A stretch of 64,000 bases of DNA, taken from the NCBI GenBank assembly GCA_902523065.1, contig CABYXZ010000005.1:62001-126000 (forward strand), given 5' to 3'. Below, in pieces: positions 38,037 to 48,378 of the stretch (positions are counted from its first letter, which is position 1; each line of letters opens with the position of its first letter). The stretch comes from an uncultured Marinoscillum sp. (GTDB lineage: Bacteria > Bacteroidota > Bacteroidia > Cytophagales > MED-G16). The notes under the pieces were generated by a model. That model worked only from the letters and a program-made list of their open reading frames with translations. It was not told the DNA's origin and searched no databases. The position numbers and the translations under genes were made by a program.

Positions 38037-39060
38037 TGAAAATTTCATTTTGGAAACCACCTTGTGGGTTTATACCAAGATGATCATATGAAAAGTTAGT
38101 AGCCACTCTGCCTTTTTGAGTTCTTTTTATGTATCCTTCCTGCACAAGAAAAGGTTCATATACCTCCTCAATTGTATTGGCCTCTTCACCACATGCAGTA
38201 GCTATTGTCTTTATACCAACAGGACCTCCGTTAAATTTTGTAACTATTGCCTCAATTATTTTATTATCCATTTCGTCTAATCCTTTTTTGTCTATTTTTA
38301 GGGAATTAAGACTTTTCATTGTTATTTCTTTGGTTATTTTTCCATTTCCCTCAACTTCAGCAAAATCTCTCACCCTTCTTAATAAATTATTTAATATTCT
38401 AGGCGTTCCTCTACTTCTAGAAGCAATTTCTAAAGAAGCTTCCTCTTCTATTGGTATTTTAAGTATTTCTGCAGACCGGTTAACAATTTTTGTTAGTATT
38501 TTTTTATCGTAATATTCTAACCTAAAATTTATTGAAAACCTTGAACGCAGTGGTGCTGAAAGCAGTCCGGATCTTGTTGTTGCTCCAATAAGTGTGAAAG
38601 GATTTAATTTTATTTGTACTGACCGTGCACTAGGTCCTGAGTCTATCATTAAATCAATTTTAAAATCTTCCATTGCAGAGTACAGATATTCTTCTATCAC
38701 TTTATTTAACCTGTGAATTTCATCAATAAATAGAACATCACCTTCCTCTAAATTTGTTAAGAGGCCAGCTAAATCTCCTGCCTTTTCAAGAACTGGACCA
38801 GAAGTGACTTTTAAGTTTGAAGAAAGTTCAGTTGATATTATATGAGAAAGCGTAGTTTTTCCAAGTCCGGGAGGACCGTGAAGTAATACGTGATCAAGAG
38901 GTTCAGATCTTTTTTTTGCTGCCTTTACAAAGACTTTGATATTTTTTAGAATTTGATCCTGACCAAAAAAATCATTGAACGACTTTGGCCTAAGAATATT
39001 TTCAAATTCTTTATCTTTGGAGGTAGTATTTTTATCTGAATTTAAATAGTCTTCTCTCAT
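38029..39060 (-). CDS. ruvB: Holliday junction branch migration ATPase RuvB
   Basis: The 343-residue AAA+ protein has FNDFFGQDQILKNIKVFV near 32, Walker A GPPGLGKTTL near 65, Walker B LFIDEIHRL near 110, sensor ATTRSG near 160, and the C-terminal winged helix with RTQKGRVATNFSYDHLG near 315. It drives RuvA-bound junction migration. It begins 27 bp from the divergent apbE start and is followed by queG. Confidence 0.97.
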   Translation of the reverse strand: MREDYLNSDKNTTSKDKEFENILRPKSFNDFFGQDQILKNIKVFVKAAKKRSEPLDHVLLHGPPGLGKTTLSHIISTELSSNLKVTSGPVLEKAGDLAGLLTNLEEGDVLFIDEIHRLNKVIEEYLYSAMEDFKIDLMIDSGPSARSVQIKLNPFTLIGATTRSGLLSAPLRSRFSINFRLEYYDKKILTKIVNRSAEILKIPIEEEASLEIASRSRGTPRILNNLLRRVRDFAEVEGNGKITKEITMKSLNSLKIDKKGLDEMDNKIIEAIVTKFNGGPVGIKTIATACGEEANTIEEVYEPFLVQEGYIKRTQKGRVATNFSYDHLGINPQGGFQNEIFNG

Positions 39061-39087
39061 ACAACAACTGCTAATTTAATTATTTTT

Positions 39088-40098
39088 ATGCGTCGTATAT
39101 TAATCTCTCTTGTTTTTGTTTTGGCTACAACCATTTTTTTTCTGACAAGAAAAAATAGAAATGAGTTTGAAATTACAGGGACAACAATGGGTTCAATCCA
39201 GTATACTGTCAAGTACATATCAGATGAAAAAAAAATACTTAAAAATGAGATAGATTCAATCCTAATTCAATTTAACAGAATTTTTTCAACCTATATCCCA
39301 GACTCCGAAATATCAGTTATTAATAATTCAGAAGGTAGAATAAATGTTAGTAAAGAGTTTGGTAAACTTATTTATGAGAGTAAATTAATCTATGACATAA
39401 CAGATGGAATGTTTGATCCAACCGTTGGTCCAATTGTTAATAAATGGGGATTTGGGCCAGATAAAATAGATAAGGTCCCTAGTGAGGCGGAAATAAATCA
39501 GTTAATCAAATTTGTAGGATTTGATAAAATAACTTATGGAGAAGGCCATATTTACAAAAAATTTAAAGAATCATATATTGACTTTAGTTCTATTGCAAAA
39601 GGGTACGCTGTTGATATTATTCATAATCATTTAAAACTAAAAAACTTAACTGATACATATGTTGAAATTGGGGGGGAGGTAAGAGTAAGTGGGAAAAATA
39701 TAAAAAAAAATAATTGGGTTCTGGGTATTAGGGAACCTAGCTTTGACGGTAATATTAATTTGTCTGCAAAAGTATCTTTACCTAACATGTCGCTTGCTAC
39801 CTCTGGAAATTATCTTAATAAATATTATGTTGATGACAGCCTTTTTTTTCATACTATCAATCCAAAAAGTGGTTACCCAGCCTATACAAACATGCTAAGT
39901 GCATCAGTTTTTTCTGACAATTGCCTAACTGCAGATGCATACGCTACAGCGTTTATGGCTATGAACTTTAAAGACTCAAAAAGAATTTTAAATTCATTAG
40001 ATAACCTATTTGGATATTTTATTTATATGGATAGTGGTGAGGCTAGAATATATATATCCGATGGACTAAAGCCATATATATCTGTTAATGAAAAATAA
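39088..40098 (+). CDS. apbE: FAD:protein FMN transferase ApbE
   Basis: The 336-residue protein has an N-terminal membrane anchor or lipoprotein-less signal (about 5-21), GTTMGSIQYTV near 31, the DGMFDPTVGPIVNKWGFG stretch near 106, AKGYAVDIIHNHL near 170, and the metal-binding C-terminal DAYATAFMAMN near 288. It covalently attaches FMN to Na+-pumping NADH dehydrogenase and similar exported flavoproteins. The nqr genes that commonly precede it are not here. A small membrane peptide gene overlaps its end by 11 bp. Confidence 0.92.
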   Translation: MRRILISLVFVLATTIFFLTRKNRNEFEITGTTMGSIQYTVKYISDEKKILKNEIDSILIQFNRIFSTYIPDSEISVINNSEGRINVSKEFGKLIYESKLIYDITDGMFDPTVGPIVNKWGFGPDKIDKVPSEAEINQLIKFVGFDKITYGEGHIYKKFKESYIDFSSIAKGYAVDIIHNHLKLKNLTDTYVEIGGEVRVSGKNIKKNNWVLGIREPSFDGNINLSAKVSLPNMSLATSGNYLNKYYVDDSLFFHTINPKSGYPAYTNMLSASVFSDNCLTADAYATAFMAMNFKDSKRILNSLDNLFGYFIYMDSGEARIYISDGLKPYISVNEK

Positions 40099-40216
40099 AT
40101 TATTAATAAATTCTTTAGTATTATGCTTAGGTTCAATTTTATTTTCAGTCATAGTTGGATTTAAATATGGCTTTATACTTTTTTTACCGTTGTTATTATT
40201 CTCCTTTAAAAAATAA
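40088..40216 (+). CDS. Small membrane peptide downstream of apbE
   Basis: A 42-codon frame opens with ATG at 40088, overlapping the apbE end by 11 bp, and stops with TAA at 40214-40216. The product is almost wholly hydrophobic, with two short predicted helices (about 5-22 and 27-38) joined by FKYG, and ends in Lys-Lys. Overlap with apbE and the absence of other genes in the gap support it as real. Function is unknown. Confidence 0.5.
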   Translation: MKNKLLINSLVLCLGSILFSVIVGFKYGFILFLPLLLFSFKK

Positions 40217-40242
40217 TTGTTTTAAAAAACTTATTTAAATAG

Positions 40243-41214
40243 TTAAAGGAGTTTAATCCTTGTAAGGAACATATCTGATGTCATATACAGATATTGAAAA
40301 TTTTCGTCAAATGCACAATTTGCAGTCCTAACCTCAGTTCTAATTGTACCAATATGGTCACCATTCTCTTTGATTACAAGAACACCACCTGGACCGGTAG
40401 CAAAAACATTTCCAGTCGGGTGAACCTTTAGGCCATCAAACAATCCGATATCTTTTTTAGTTAATTCTCTCCCGTCAAAGAAAACACTTGGGTTTTTTGC
40501 TCCCTCTTCTGACAAATCATATTGCATAATTACAGGATTATTCTTATCAGAATTAGCCACATACAAGATTTTTTCGTCATTAGAAATACTTATTCCATTA
40601 GGTCTTGTTAGATTTTTTACAAGAACTTCAATATCTCCATTGGGGGATACCTTGTAAACTCCATTGAATTCAATTTCTTTTAATTTATCATTATCACCTT
40701 CAAGAAGTCCATATGGTGGATCCGTGAAGTAAAGATTTCCTTTAGAGTCGTAAACCAAGTCATTTGGACTATTCAATAAATTACCATCAAATGAATTTAC
40801 AAGAGTTACTTTTCTATTAATATTTAATTTTTCAAGTCTTGTAATTTTTCTATCACCGTGCATACATATTATGAGATTTCCATCAGCATCAATTGTCAAT
40901 CCGTTTGTTCCTGCTTTTTTAAGATTTGGAACATTACCGCTGTATCCTATTGGTCTTGTAAAAGTCCCTAATCCTTTATCCTCATTCCAGCTATATATTA
41001 CATTTTCAGGAACATCAGAAAATAGAACAGAATTTAGTTGGCTTGACCATACTGGGCCTTCAGACCATTCAAAACCATCGGCAAGTATTTCAATTTTTGC
41101 ACTTTTTTCAATCAGATTATCGATATCAGGAGATAATCTTTCTACAGATCCAATAAATTTGTCTTGACTAATTACAGGCAGATTAATTAAAATTAAAATA
41201 AGTTTTAATATCAT
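40243..41214 (-). CDS. Secreted SMP-30/gluconolactonase-like protein
   Basis: The 323-residue protein has a signal peptide (about 1-16) and a six-bladed SMP-30/LRE-type propeller: WSEGPVWSSQLNSVLFSDVP near 50, the metal-site LLNSPNDLVYDSKGNLYFTDPP near 146-168, and LTRPNGISISNDEK near 202. Family members hydrolyse sugar lactones in the periplasm; the sugar is unknown. It lies 31 bp after nrdA, so some read-through is likely although the functions differ. Confidence 0.88.
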   Translation of the reverse strand: MILKLILILINLPVISQDKFIGSVERLSPDIDNLIEKSAKIEILADGFEWSEGPVWSSQLNSVLFSDVPENVIYSWNEDKGLGTFTRPIGYSGNVPNLKKAGTNGLTIDADGNLIICMHGDRKITRLEKLNINRKVTLVNSFDGNLLNSPNDLVYDSKGNLYFTDPPYGLLEGDNDKLKEIEFNGVYKVSPNGDIEVLVKNLTRPNGISISNDEKILYVANSDKNNPVIMQYDLSEEGAKNPSVFFDGRELTKKDIGLFDGLKVHPTGNVFATGPGGVLVIKENGDHIGTIRTEVRTANCAFDENFQYLYMTSDMFLTRIKLL

Positions 41215-41245
41215 TATTTAATAAGATAATTTATCGAATGCTGCA

Positions 41246-43600
41246 CTAACTTCCACACATCTCACAATCGTCCTGGTTGTCTATGGAACACTGCATTGCA
41301 GCTTGCTTATCTTCCATTGTCTGAGACTTTTCATCTTTTACGATTGTGAATTTAATTGCATCTGCAGCAGCTTTGGTCCTCAAGTAATAAAGACCAGTTT
41401 TTAGACCCTTTTTCCATGCATGAAAATGCATCGAAGTTAGTTTTCCAAAATTTGCATCTTGCATATGAATATTCATGCTTTGACTTTGACATATGTAAGC
41501 ACCTCTGTCAGCAGCCATATCGATGATACTTTTTTGTGAAACTTCCCAAACAGTTCGATACAGAAGTTTGATGTCATCTGGAATTTCTTTAATTCCCTGA
41601 ATGGAACCATTTGCCTCCATTAATCTATCTTTCATGGACTCATTCCAAAGATTTAACTTAATCAAATCTTTAAGAAGATGTTTGTTGACAACAATAAACT
41701 CACCAGATAGAACTCTTCTTGTATAAATATTGGATGTATACGGTTCAAAACACTCATTATTTCCAAGAATTTGTGATGTTGATGCAGTTGGCATAGGTGC
41801 CAGTAATAGTGAATTCCTTACTCCATGTTTTTTAACTTCTCTCTTAAGTTTTGTCCAATCCCATCTTTTTGAGCTTGGAGCAATTCCCCACATATCAAAT
41901 TGAAAAATTCCCTTAGAAACAGGTGACCCCTCGTAAGTCTTGTATGTTCCCTCTTCTTTTGCAATTTCCATAGATGCTTCCATCGCACCAAAGTATATTG
42001 TCTCAAAAATCTCTTCGTTCAGTTTTTTAGCTTCTGGAGAATCAAATGCATGTCTCATTAATATGAATGTATCTGCTAATCCTTGAACACCAATACCGAT
42101 TGGTCTATGTCTCATGTTAGAGTTTCTTGCCTCTTCTACAGGATAGTAATTTACATCGATAACCTTATTTAAGTTTCTTGTAATAACTTTTGTTATCTCG
42201 TATAACTTTTTATGATCATAGGTCATATCATCTTTGACAAATTTGTTGAGTGCAATAGAAGCTAAATTGCAAACAGCAACTTCGTCAGGAGACGTATATT
42301 CGACTATTTCTGTACATAGGTTTGATGATTTGATTGTACCTAAATTCTTTTGGTTAGATTTAATATTACATGCATCCTTGTAAAGTATGTAAGGATTACC
42401 AGTTTCAATCTGTGCTTCTAAAATTTCAAACCAAAGATCTTGAGCTTTTACTGTCTTTCTGGCTTTTCCTTCTTTTTCAAACTTTTCATATAACTTCTCA
42501 AACTCTTCGCCATAAGTCTCATGTAAATCTTTCGCTTCGTCTGGTGAGAATAAAGACCAGTCACTATTTGACTCAACCCTTTTCATAAATAGATCTGGAA
42601 TCCACATTGCATAAAAAAGATCTCTTGCCCTAAGTTCTTCTTTACCATGATTTTTCTTTAATTGTAAAAATTCAAAAATATCAGAATGCCACGGTTCAAG
42701 ATATATTGCAAAACTACCTTTTCTTTTACCTCCACCTTGATCGACATATCTTGCTGTCATATCAAAGTTTCTTAGCATCGGTATTATACCATTTGATACT
42801 CCGTTTGTACCTTTAATGTATGACCCAGTTGCTCTAACATTGTGAATACTGAGACCAATTCCACCTGCAGATTGTGATATTTTGGCACACTGTTTCAAAG
42901 TATCGTAGATCCCATCAATACTATCTTCTTTCATGGTCAATAGAAAACAAGATGATAATTGAGGTTTTGGGGTACCAGCATTAAAGAGTGTAGGTGTTGC
43001 ATGGGTAAACCATTTCTCAGATAGCAAGTTATAAGTTTCAAGTACGCTATCCATATCATCCATATGAATACCAATTGCAACTCTCATTAACATATGTTGA
43101 GGTCTTTCAACGACTTTACCATCTAATCTTAAAAGATAAGATTTTTCTAGAGTCTTAAAACCAAAATAGTCATAGCTAAAATCTCTATCATATATTATAG
43201 AAGAATCAAGAAGAGCTGCATTTTTATTGATAACACCATATACCTCTTTAGAAAGTAAAGATGCATTTTCACCCGTTTTAGGATTAACATATGTGTAAAG
43301 TCTTTTCATAGTTGATGAGAAAGATTTACTTGTAGTCTTATGAAGATTTGATACAGCAATTCTTGCAGCAAGCGTTGCAAAATCAGGATGTTTAGTTGTT
43401 AAAGTAGCGGCAGTTTCAGAAGCGAGTTCATCTAGCTCTTGGGTTGATACCCCGTCGTAAAGACCATCTATTACTTTTTTAGCAATTTCTATTGTCTTTA
43501 CGAATTCGGTATTTAATCCGTAGCTTAACTTTTCAATTCTTGCAGTTATCTTGTCAAATTTGACAGATTCTTTTCTACCGTCTCTTTTTATTACTAACAT
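41246..43600 (-). CDS. nrdA: Class Ia ribonucleotide reductase, large subunit
   Basis: The 784-residue protein has an N-terminal ATP-cone (about 1-90), the catalytic barrel with LSSCFLL near 215 and [11 protein letters not shown] near 427 (Asn, Cys and Glu of the active site), [20 protein letters not shown] near 596, and the C-terminal redox cysteines in CEMCGS. It reduces ribonucleoside diphosphates using the radical supplied by NrdB. It starts 10 bp after nrdB. Confidence 0.97.
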   Translation of the reverse strand: MLVIKRDGRKESVKFDKITARIEKLSYGLNTEFVKTIEIAKKVIDGLYDGVSTQELDELASETAATLTTKHPDFATLAARIAVSNLHKTTSKSFSSTMKRLYTYVNPKTGENASLLSKEVYGVINKNAALLDSSIIYDRDFSYDYFGFKTLEKSYLLRLDGKVVERPQHMLMRVAIGIHMDDMDSVLETYNLLSEKWFTHATPTLFNAGTPKPQLSSCFLLTMKEDSIDGIYDTLKQCAKISQSAGGIGLSIHNVRATGSYIKGTNGVSNGIIPMLRNFDMTARYVDQGGGKRKGSFAIYLEPWHSDIFEFLQLKKNHGKEELRARDLFYAMWIPDLFMKRVESNSDWSLFSPDEAKDLHETYGEEFEKLYEKFEKEGKARKTVKAQDLWFEILEAQIETGNPYILYKDACNIKSNQKNLGTIKSSNLCTEIVEYTSPDEVAVCNLASIALNKFVKDDMTYDHKKLYEITKVITRNLNKVIDVNYYPVEEARNSNMRHRPIGIGVQGLADTFILMRHAFDSPEAKKLNEEIFETIYFGAMEASMEIAKEEGTYKTYEGSPVSKGIFQFDMWGIAPSSKRWDWTKLKREVKKHGVRNSLLLAPMPTASTSQILGNNECFEPYTSNIYTRRVLSGEFIVVNKHLLKDLIKLNLWNESMKDRLMEANGSIQGIKEIPDDIKLLYRTVWEVSQKSIIDMAADRGAYICQSQSMNIHMQDANFGKLTSMHFHAWKKGLKTGLYYLRTKAAADAIKFTIVKDEKSQTMEDKQAAMQCSIDNQDDCEMCGS

Positions 43601-43610
43601 CTATTATAAA

Positions 43611-44603
43611 TTAAAAGTCTTCTTCAAGTGAAAATTTTGGAGTATCAGCTTCTTCATCTTTTTTGAGTACTCCAGCTTTTTGGTATTCAGCAACTCTCTT
43701 CTCGAAGAAATTAGTTTTTCCTTGTAATGAGATCATATCCATAAAGTCAAAAGGATTTGATGAATTATAAACTCTTGGACAACCAAGCTCGACTAAAAGT
43801 CTGTCAGCAACAAATTCAATGTATTGACACATTAAATCTGAATTCATACCGATAAGTTTTACTGGTAAAGCATCGGTTACAAACTCCTTCTCTAAATCAA
43901 CAGCATCTTTTATGATTTCAATAACAGTTTCTTCAGGAAGTCTATTTACTAAGTGTTTAGTGTATAGGTGACATGCAAAATCACAGTGTAGACCTTCATC
44001 TCTTGAAATAAGTTCATTAGAGAATGTCAATCCTGGCATCAGACCTCTTTTCTTCAACCAGAATATTGAACAGAAACTACCTGAAAAAAATATTCCTTCT
44101 ACAGCAGCAAAGGCAATTAGTCTTTCTGCAAAAGTTCCGTTATCAATCCATCTCAAAGCCCAATCAGCTTTTTTCTTGACGCAATCAAGTGTCTCTATAG
44201 CATGCAAAAGTGTATCTTTCTCTTTTGTATCGTCAACATAAGTATCAATTAGTAAAGAATATGTTTCAGAGTGTATGTTTTCAATTGCTATTTGAAATCC
44301 ATAGAAAAATTTTGCTTCAGTGTATTGAACATCCGAGACAAAATGTTCGGCTAGGTTTTCATTAACAATTCCGTCGCTTGCCGCAAAAAATGCAAGTACA
44401 TGTTTTATGAAATGTTTCTCGCCATCATTTAAATTTTCCCAATCTTTTAAATCTTGACTTAAGTCAATTTCTTCAGCAGTCCAGAAGCTAGCTTCTGCTT
44501 TCTTATAAAATTGCCATATATCGTCGTGCTCTATAGGAAATAAAACAAATCTGTCTGCGTTATCTTGTAGGATTGGTTCTGGTTTTACATCTATCTTGGA
44601 CAT
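43611..44603 (-). CDS. nrdB: Class Ia ribonucleotide reductase, small subunit
   Basis: The 330-residue ferritin-like protein carries metal ligands in [13 protein letters not shown] near 43, [11 protein letters not shown] near 62, [16 protein letters not shown] near 107 (radical Tyr in SETYSLL) and [16 protein letters not shown] near 199. This subgroup resembles the eukaryotic-type R2. It generates the tyrosyl radical for NrdA. It heads the nrdB-nrdA-SMP-30 operon. The 323 bp upstream region holds candidate regulatory hairpins. Confidence 0.97.
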   Translation of the reverse strand: MSKIDVKPEPILQDNADRFVLFPIEHDDIWQFYKKAEASFWTAEEIDLSQDLKDWENLNDGEKHFIKHVLAFFAASDGIVNENLAEHFVSDVQYTEAKFFYGFQIAIENIHSETYSLLIDTYVDDTKEKDTLLHAIETLDCVKKKADWALRWIDNGTFAERLIAFAAVEGIFFSGSFCSIFWLKKRGLMPGLTFSNELISRDEGLHCDFACHLYTKHLVNRLPEETVIEIIKDAVDLEKEFVTDALPVKLIGMNSDLMCQYIEFVADRLLVELGCPRVYNSSNPFDFMDMISLQGKTNFFEKRVAEYQKAGVLKKDEEADTPKFSLEEDF

Positions 44604-44639
44604 TATATTTTATAATTAAATTTTGTTTAACAATCAAAA

Positions 44640-44690
44640 AATGACAAAAAATCTCCCGTGTCATTATATTAGAAATGATAACATAATGAC
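44640..44690. promoter_or_regulatory. Alternative inverted repeats upstream of nrdB
   Basis: AATGACA (44640-44646) can pair with TGTCATT (44659-44665), and GTCATTAT (44660-44667) can pair with ATAATGAC (44683-44690). The central GTCATT is shared, so the two hairpins exclude each other. The cluster begins 37 bases upstream of the nrdB start, so it could be an operator or a folded leader. No regulator can be named. Confidence 0.45.
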
Positions 44691-44875
44691 TAAAAAATTT
44701 AGTCAATAAGTGGTTTATAATCTGTTGTGTTTGGAAGCTGTGACCAAGTGATTTCTATAAAAAAAATCATCTCGATCTAGGCAGTACAAATATTATAAAA
44801 AGACTTTTAAATATCAAAACATATTTAAAACGTTTTTTAGTTTTTTTTAATTTTTTTCTAATTTGATTTTTTTGA

Positions 44876-44906
44876 TTTGAATAATTAATATAAAATCATA
44901 AATTTG
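44876..44906 (+). promoter_or_regulatory. rplU-rpmA promoter, exact Bacteroidota consensus
   Basis: TTTG at 44876-44879, exactly 19 bases, then TAAATTTG at 44899-44906. The rplU ATG is 20 bases after the -7 box, so the leader is only about 14 bases. That leaves no room for an L21-type structured leader. The ATG is preceded by an A-rich run and AAGGT, weakly ribosome-binding-like. Confidence 0.85.
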
Positions 44907-44926
44907 CACACGTTAAAAAAAAAGGT

Positions 44927-45235
44927 ATGTACGCAATAGTCGACATTTCTGGAAAACAATTTAAGGTAGAGAAGAATAAATATATCTACACGGATAAGAT
45001 AGATCCAAAATCTGGGAAAAAAGTTGAATTTGATAATGTTCTTTTTATATCTGATAAAGGAAAAGCTAAAATAGGAAAACCAGTTATTAAAGGTTCAAAG
45101 GTTACCGGAGAGATATTGGATCAGGTTAAGGATGATAAGGTTCTTGTTTTTAAGAAGAAAAGAAGAAAGGGTTACAAAGTTAAAAATGGACATAGACAAC
45201 AACTCACTAAGATTTTAATTAAAGAAATAAAATAA
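44927..45235 (+). CDS. rplU: 50S ribosomal protein L21
   Basis: A 102-residue basic protein with the L21 start [20 protein letters not shown] and the C-terminal [20 protein letters not shown]. It binds 23S rRNA domain II. It precedes rpmA by 4 bp, the near-universal L21-L27 pair. Confidence 0.97.
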   Translation: MYAIVDISGKQFKVEKNKYIYTDKIDPKSGKKVEFDNVLFISDKGKAKIGKPVIKGSKVTGEILDQVKDDKVLVFKKKRRKGYKVKNGHRQQLTKILIKEIK

Positions 45236-45239
45236 TAAC

Positions 45240-45497
45240 ATGGCACATAAAAAAGGAGCAGGAAGTTCAAAAAACGGAAGAGAATCACACAGTAAAAGGC
45301 TAGGTGTAAAAATTTTTGGTGGACAAAAGATTATTGCAGGTAACATAATAGTCAGGCAGAGGGGAACTAAGCATCATCCTGGAGAAAATGTTGGTATTGG
45401 TAAAGATCATACATTATTTGCACTAAAGGATGGAGTAGTTGAATTTAAAAAAGGTAAAAATAATAGGTCTTTCGTCTCTGTTGCTGAGGTCAACTAA
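45240..45497 (+). CDS. rpmA: 50S ribosomal protein L27
   Basis: The 85-residue protein starts [20 protein letters not shown] and contains [20 protein letters not shown], both L27 signatures. Its N-terminal tail reaches the peptidyl transferase centre. No cleavable N-terminal extension is present. The last 8 bp overlap the convergent prenyl synthase gene. Confidence 0.97.
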   Translation: MAHKKGAGSSKNGRESHSKRLGVKIFGGQKIIAGNIIVRQRGTKHHPGENVGIGKDHTLFALKDGVVEFKKGKNNRSFVSVAEVN

Positions 45498-46458
45498 CCC
45501 TAACCATAATCTTTTCAAAATATTCTTTGAGCAAAGTCTTATTATCCAAATTACATTCTATTTGATCAAGTTTTTTTAGCGCTTTTTCGAAGTAGCTGTT
45601 AATATTTTCTTTTGTAATTCTATTAATCTTATATTTTAACATAAGTTCACTGATAACATTAACTTTCTTTTTCTCGTCCTTACTTTTTTTGATTTCATTA
45701 ATTTTTTCTAAATCATCTTTATCAGACTTCTCTAATAATTTAATCATCAAATAAGTTTTTTTATTGGATACAATGTCACCACCTATTTTCTTTCCAAAAT
45801 CTGAGTTTCCAAAAACATCTAGATAATCATCCATTAATTGAAACCCGATACCCATCATCTCACCAATTTTGTATAAAATTTTTGTTGTTTTTTTATCACA
45901 ATTTGCTACAAGTCCACCTAGTTCCAAACTGAATCCTATAAGAACTGCAGTTTTAAGTCTAATCATTTTAAGATAATTTTCTTCTCCTATTGAATCTTCC
46001 TCTTCATAATTCATGTCATATTGTTGACCTTCACAAACTTGAATTGAGATTTCATTAAATCGTTTTATTATTTTCCCACTAATTTTTGGACTTAATTCTT
46101 CAAGAAGTTTATACGCATATATCATAAGAATATCACCAGATAAAATACCAATGTTTTTATTCCATTTCTTATGAACAGTAATTTTACCTCTTCTCAGGTC
46201 TGCATTATCCATAATGTCATCATGGATTAAGGTGAAATTATGAAACAGCTCTAAGGAAATTGAAGGGATAATTATATTATCAATTTCATTTTGAAATAAT
46301 TTGTATGATAATATAGATAGGGTAGGTCTTAACCTTTTACTCTTTAGTGATAAGATATATTTTAATGGTTCGTATAGATTTTTTGGTTTATCAGAAAAGT
46401 GAATTTTACTTATCTCATCATTTATTAACTTTTTATATGTAATTATTTTTTCATTCAT
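45490..46458 (-). CDS. Polyprenyl diphosphate synthase
   Basis: A 322-residue trans-prenyltransferase with both aspartate-rich motifs: [16 protein letters not shown] near 82 (first) and [13 protein letters not shown] near 206 (second). It condenses isopentenyl diphosphate onto allylic substrates; length and motif spacing suit a medium or long chain enzyme such as the menaquinone side-chain synthase. Product length cannot be told. It overlaps rnr by 4 bp (ATGA). Confidence 0.92.
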   Translation of the reverse strand: MNEKIITYKKLINDEISKIHFSDKPKNLYEPLKYILSLKSKRLRPTLSILSYKLFQNEIDNIIIPSISLELFHNFTLIHDDIMDNADLRRGKITVHKKWNKNIGILSGDILMIYAYKLLEELSPKISGKIIKRFNEISIQVCEGQQYDMNYEEEDSIGEENYLKMIRLKTAVLIGFSLELGGLVANCDKKTTKILYKIGEMMGIGFQLMDDYLDVFGNSDFGKKIGGDIVSNKKTYLMIKLLEKSDKDDLEKINEIKKSKDEKKKVNVISELMLKYKINRITKENINSYFEKALKKLDQIECNLDNKTLLKEYFEKIMVRVS

Positions 46459-48377
46459 AATAGGTCTAAATCTATTGTTCTTTTCTCGATATTTGTTCCT
46501 GTAACGTTAACCTTTACTGCTTTACCTAAACTATATGATTTTTTATTTCTTCTCCCAATTATAATTACTTTTTCGTTATCAAAATCATATTTGTCATCAG
46601 TTAAAGAAGATATCTTAACTAACCCTTCGCATTTAGTTTTGGTTATCTCAACATAAATGCCCCACTCAGTTATTCCTGTGATTACCCCATCAAATTCTTC
46701 TCCAATAAAATTTGACATAAATTCTGCCTGTTTATATTTAATGGATTCTCTCTCGGCCTTTGTTGCATTAACTTCCATTTGTGAGCAATGCTTACAAAGC
46801 ACTTCATAATAAAGCTTATCTTTTGGTTTACTTCCATTTATATAATATTGAAGAAGTCTATGAACCATCACATCAGGAAATCTTCTTATTGGTGAGGTGA
46901 AGTGTGAATAATTCTTAAAAGCCAACCCAAAATGTTTTTCTTTATCAGTAGAATACCTTGCTTTTGACATTGATCTTATAGCAAATTTTTCAATAGAATT
47001 TTCTTCTGGTTTTCCTTTTATTTTTTTCATTAGATCATTTATTGATGAGGAAAGGTTTTTTTCATCTACGTTAATGGAGTATCCAAATTGTTTAATATAT
47101 TTTTTTAGCTCAACTAGCTTTGCTTTGTCTGGATCTTCGTGAATTCTATAAACAAATGTGTACCTTTTGTTATATTTTTTTTCATATTCATTTATTTCTT
47201 CAGCTACTGTTTTATTGGCAAGAAGCATAAATTCTTCAACCATCTTGTGAGTATCTTTTCTCTCTTTTTTAATAATTTGAATAGGTTTCTTTTTTTCATC
47301 AAGTTGAAATTTTACTTCGTTTGATTTAAAATTAAAAGATCCGTTTTCAAAACGTTTTTTTCTATGATGTTTAGCAATTCTATTTAAGTTAACTAGCTCC
47401 TCTAAGAACTCACCTTTATTTTGGTCAATTGTATCTTGAGCATTTTCATATGTAAACCTTTTCTTTGAGTGTATGACTGTTCTTCCAATCCACTTATCAA
47501 CTATTTCATAGTCTTTATTCATCTTTATCAAAACTGAGAAAGTCAATCTATCTACATTTGGCCTCAAGGAACATAAATTATTTGATAATTTTTCAGGTAG
47601 CATTGGTATCGTTCTATCAACTAGGTAAACTGATGTAGCTCTCTTTTCTGCTTCTTTATTTATTAAACCTTTTGTATTAAAAAAATGAGACACGTCAGCA
47701 ATATGAATACCAATTTCATATAAATCATTATTTATCTTAATTGAAAGGGCATCATCAAAATCTTTTGCGTCATCAGGATCAATTGTAAAAGATATTTCTT
47801 TTCTCAAATCTTTCCTTTTACCAATTTCGTTTTCAGATATTATATCATTTAATTTTTCAGTTTCTTTTTCTATCTCTTCAGAAAATTTATATGGTAAATT
47901 AAAATCATGCATAATTGTATTTATTTCGGCTTCATTACTTCCAATATCACCAATTGATCTAATTACTTTGGCAAATGGTTTTTTTCCACCAGTCCAACTT
48001 GTGATCTTTGCCAAGTATTTTTTTTTATTACTGAATTTTTCTGAATTTCTTTTTTTGATAAAAAAGTCAGAATAAATTTTTTTATTGTTTGGAATAAAAA
48101 AAGCAAAATCTTTATTGTCTTCAATAGTTCCTGTGAACTCAGATAGTTTTCTCTCAATAACTTTAGTAATTCTACCCTCTATCTTTGAAGAGAAGTTATT
48201 TATTAGATGTAATTCAACAGAATCTTCGTGAATAGCTCCATTCATATTCTGAGCTCTTACTTTAATATCCTCGGTCATCCCATCAACTGTTACAAAACAG
48301 AATCTTTTTTTGACATGATCTACTACACCTGTTAATCGAACGGAACTTTTTTTCTTCTTTTTATATCTCTTTTTCAA
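46455..48377 (-). CDS. rnr: Ribonuclease R, N-terminally short
   Basis: The 640-residue protein starts with a Lys-rich stretch, then cold-shock-like domains (about 12-160), the RNB catalytic domain with FTIDPDDAKDFDDALSI near 200 (Asp cluster), RYSTDKEKHFGLAF near 475 and the S1 domain near 560-635. It degrades structured RNA 3' to 5'. The N-terminal helix-turn-helix region (about 80 residues) of typical flavobacterial RNase R is absent, and no frameshifted remnant is visible because lipB ends 1 bp upstream. Confidence 0.94.
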   Translation of the reverse strand: MKKRYKKKKKSSVRLTGVVDHVKKRFCFVTVDGMTEDIKVRAQNMNGAIHEDSVELHLINNFSSKIEGRITKVIERKLSEFTGTIEDNKDFAFFIPNNKKIYSDFFIKKRNSEKFSNKKKYLAKITSWTGGKKPFAKVIRSIGDIGSNEAEINTIMHDFNLPYKFSEEIEKETEKLNDIISENEIGKRKDLRKEISFTIDPDDAKDFDDALSIKINNDLYEIGIHIADVSHFFNTKGLINKEAEKRATSVYLVDRTIPMLPEKLSNNLCSLRPNVDRLTFSVLIKMNKDYEIVDKWIGRTVIHSKKRFTYENAQDTIDQNKGEFLEELVNLNRIAKHHRKKRFENGSFNFKSNEVKFQLDEKKKPIQIIKKERKDTHKMVEEFMLLANKTVAEEINEYEKKYNKRYTFVYRIHEDPDKAKLVELKKYIKQFGYSINVDEKNLSSSINDLMKKIKGKPEENSIEKFAIRSMSKARYSTDKEKHFGLAFKNYSHFTSPIRRFPDVMVHRLLQYYINGSKPKDKLYYEVLCKHCSQMEVNATKAERESIKYKQAEFMSNFIGEEFDGVITGITEWGIYVEITKTKCEGLVKISSLTDDKYDFDNEKVIIIGRRNKKSYSLGKAVKVNVTGTNIEKRTIDLDLL

Positions 48378-48378
48378 T

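Larger units (their letters stand above)
44604..44926 (+). other. Long divergent intergenic region nrdB/rplU
   Basis: This is the only gap above 300 bp. It contains the rplU promoter (44876-44906), a cluster of inverted repeats close to nrdB (44640-44690), a weaker TGATTT/AAATCA repeat near 44748-44773, and long A/T tracts near 44821-44880. No gene, RNA gene or exact TAnnTTTG box for nrdB was found. A 22-codon frame at 44641-44709 on the + strand is probably chance. Confidence 0.85.

Noticed and set aside
44641..44709. 22-codon open frame in the nrdB-rplU gap
   Set aside because: It is formed by the inverted repeats, lacks a promoter or ribosome site, and has no recognisable features.
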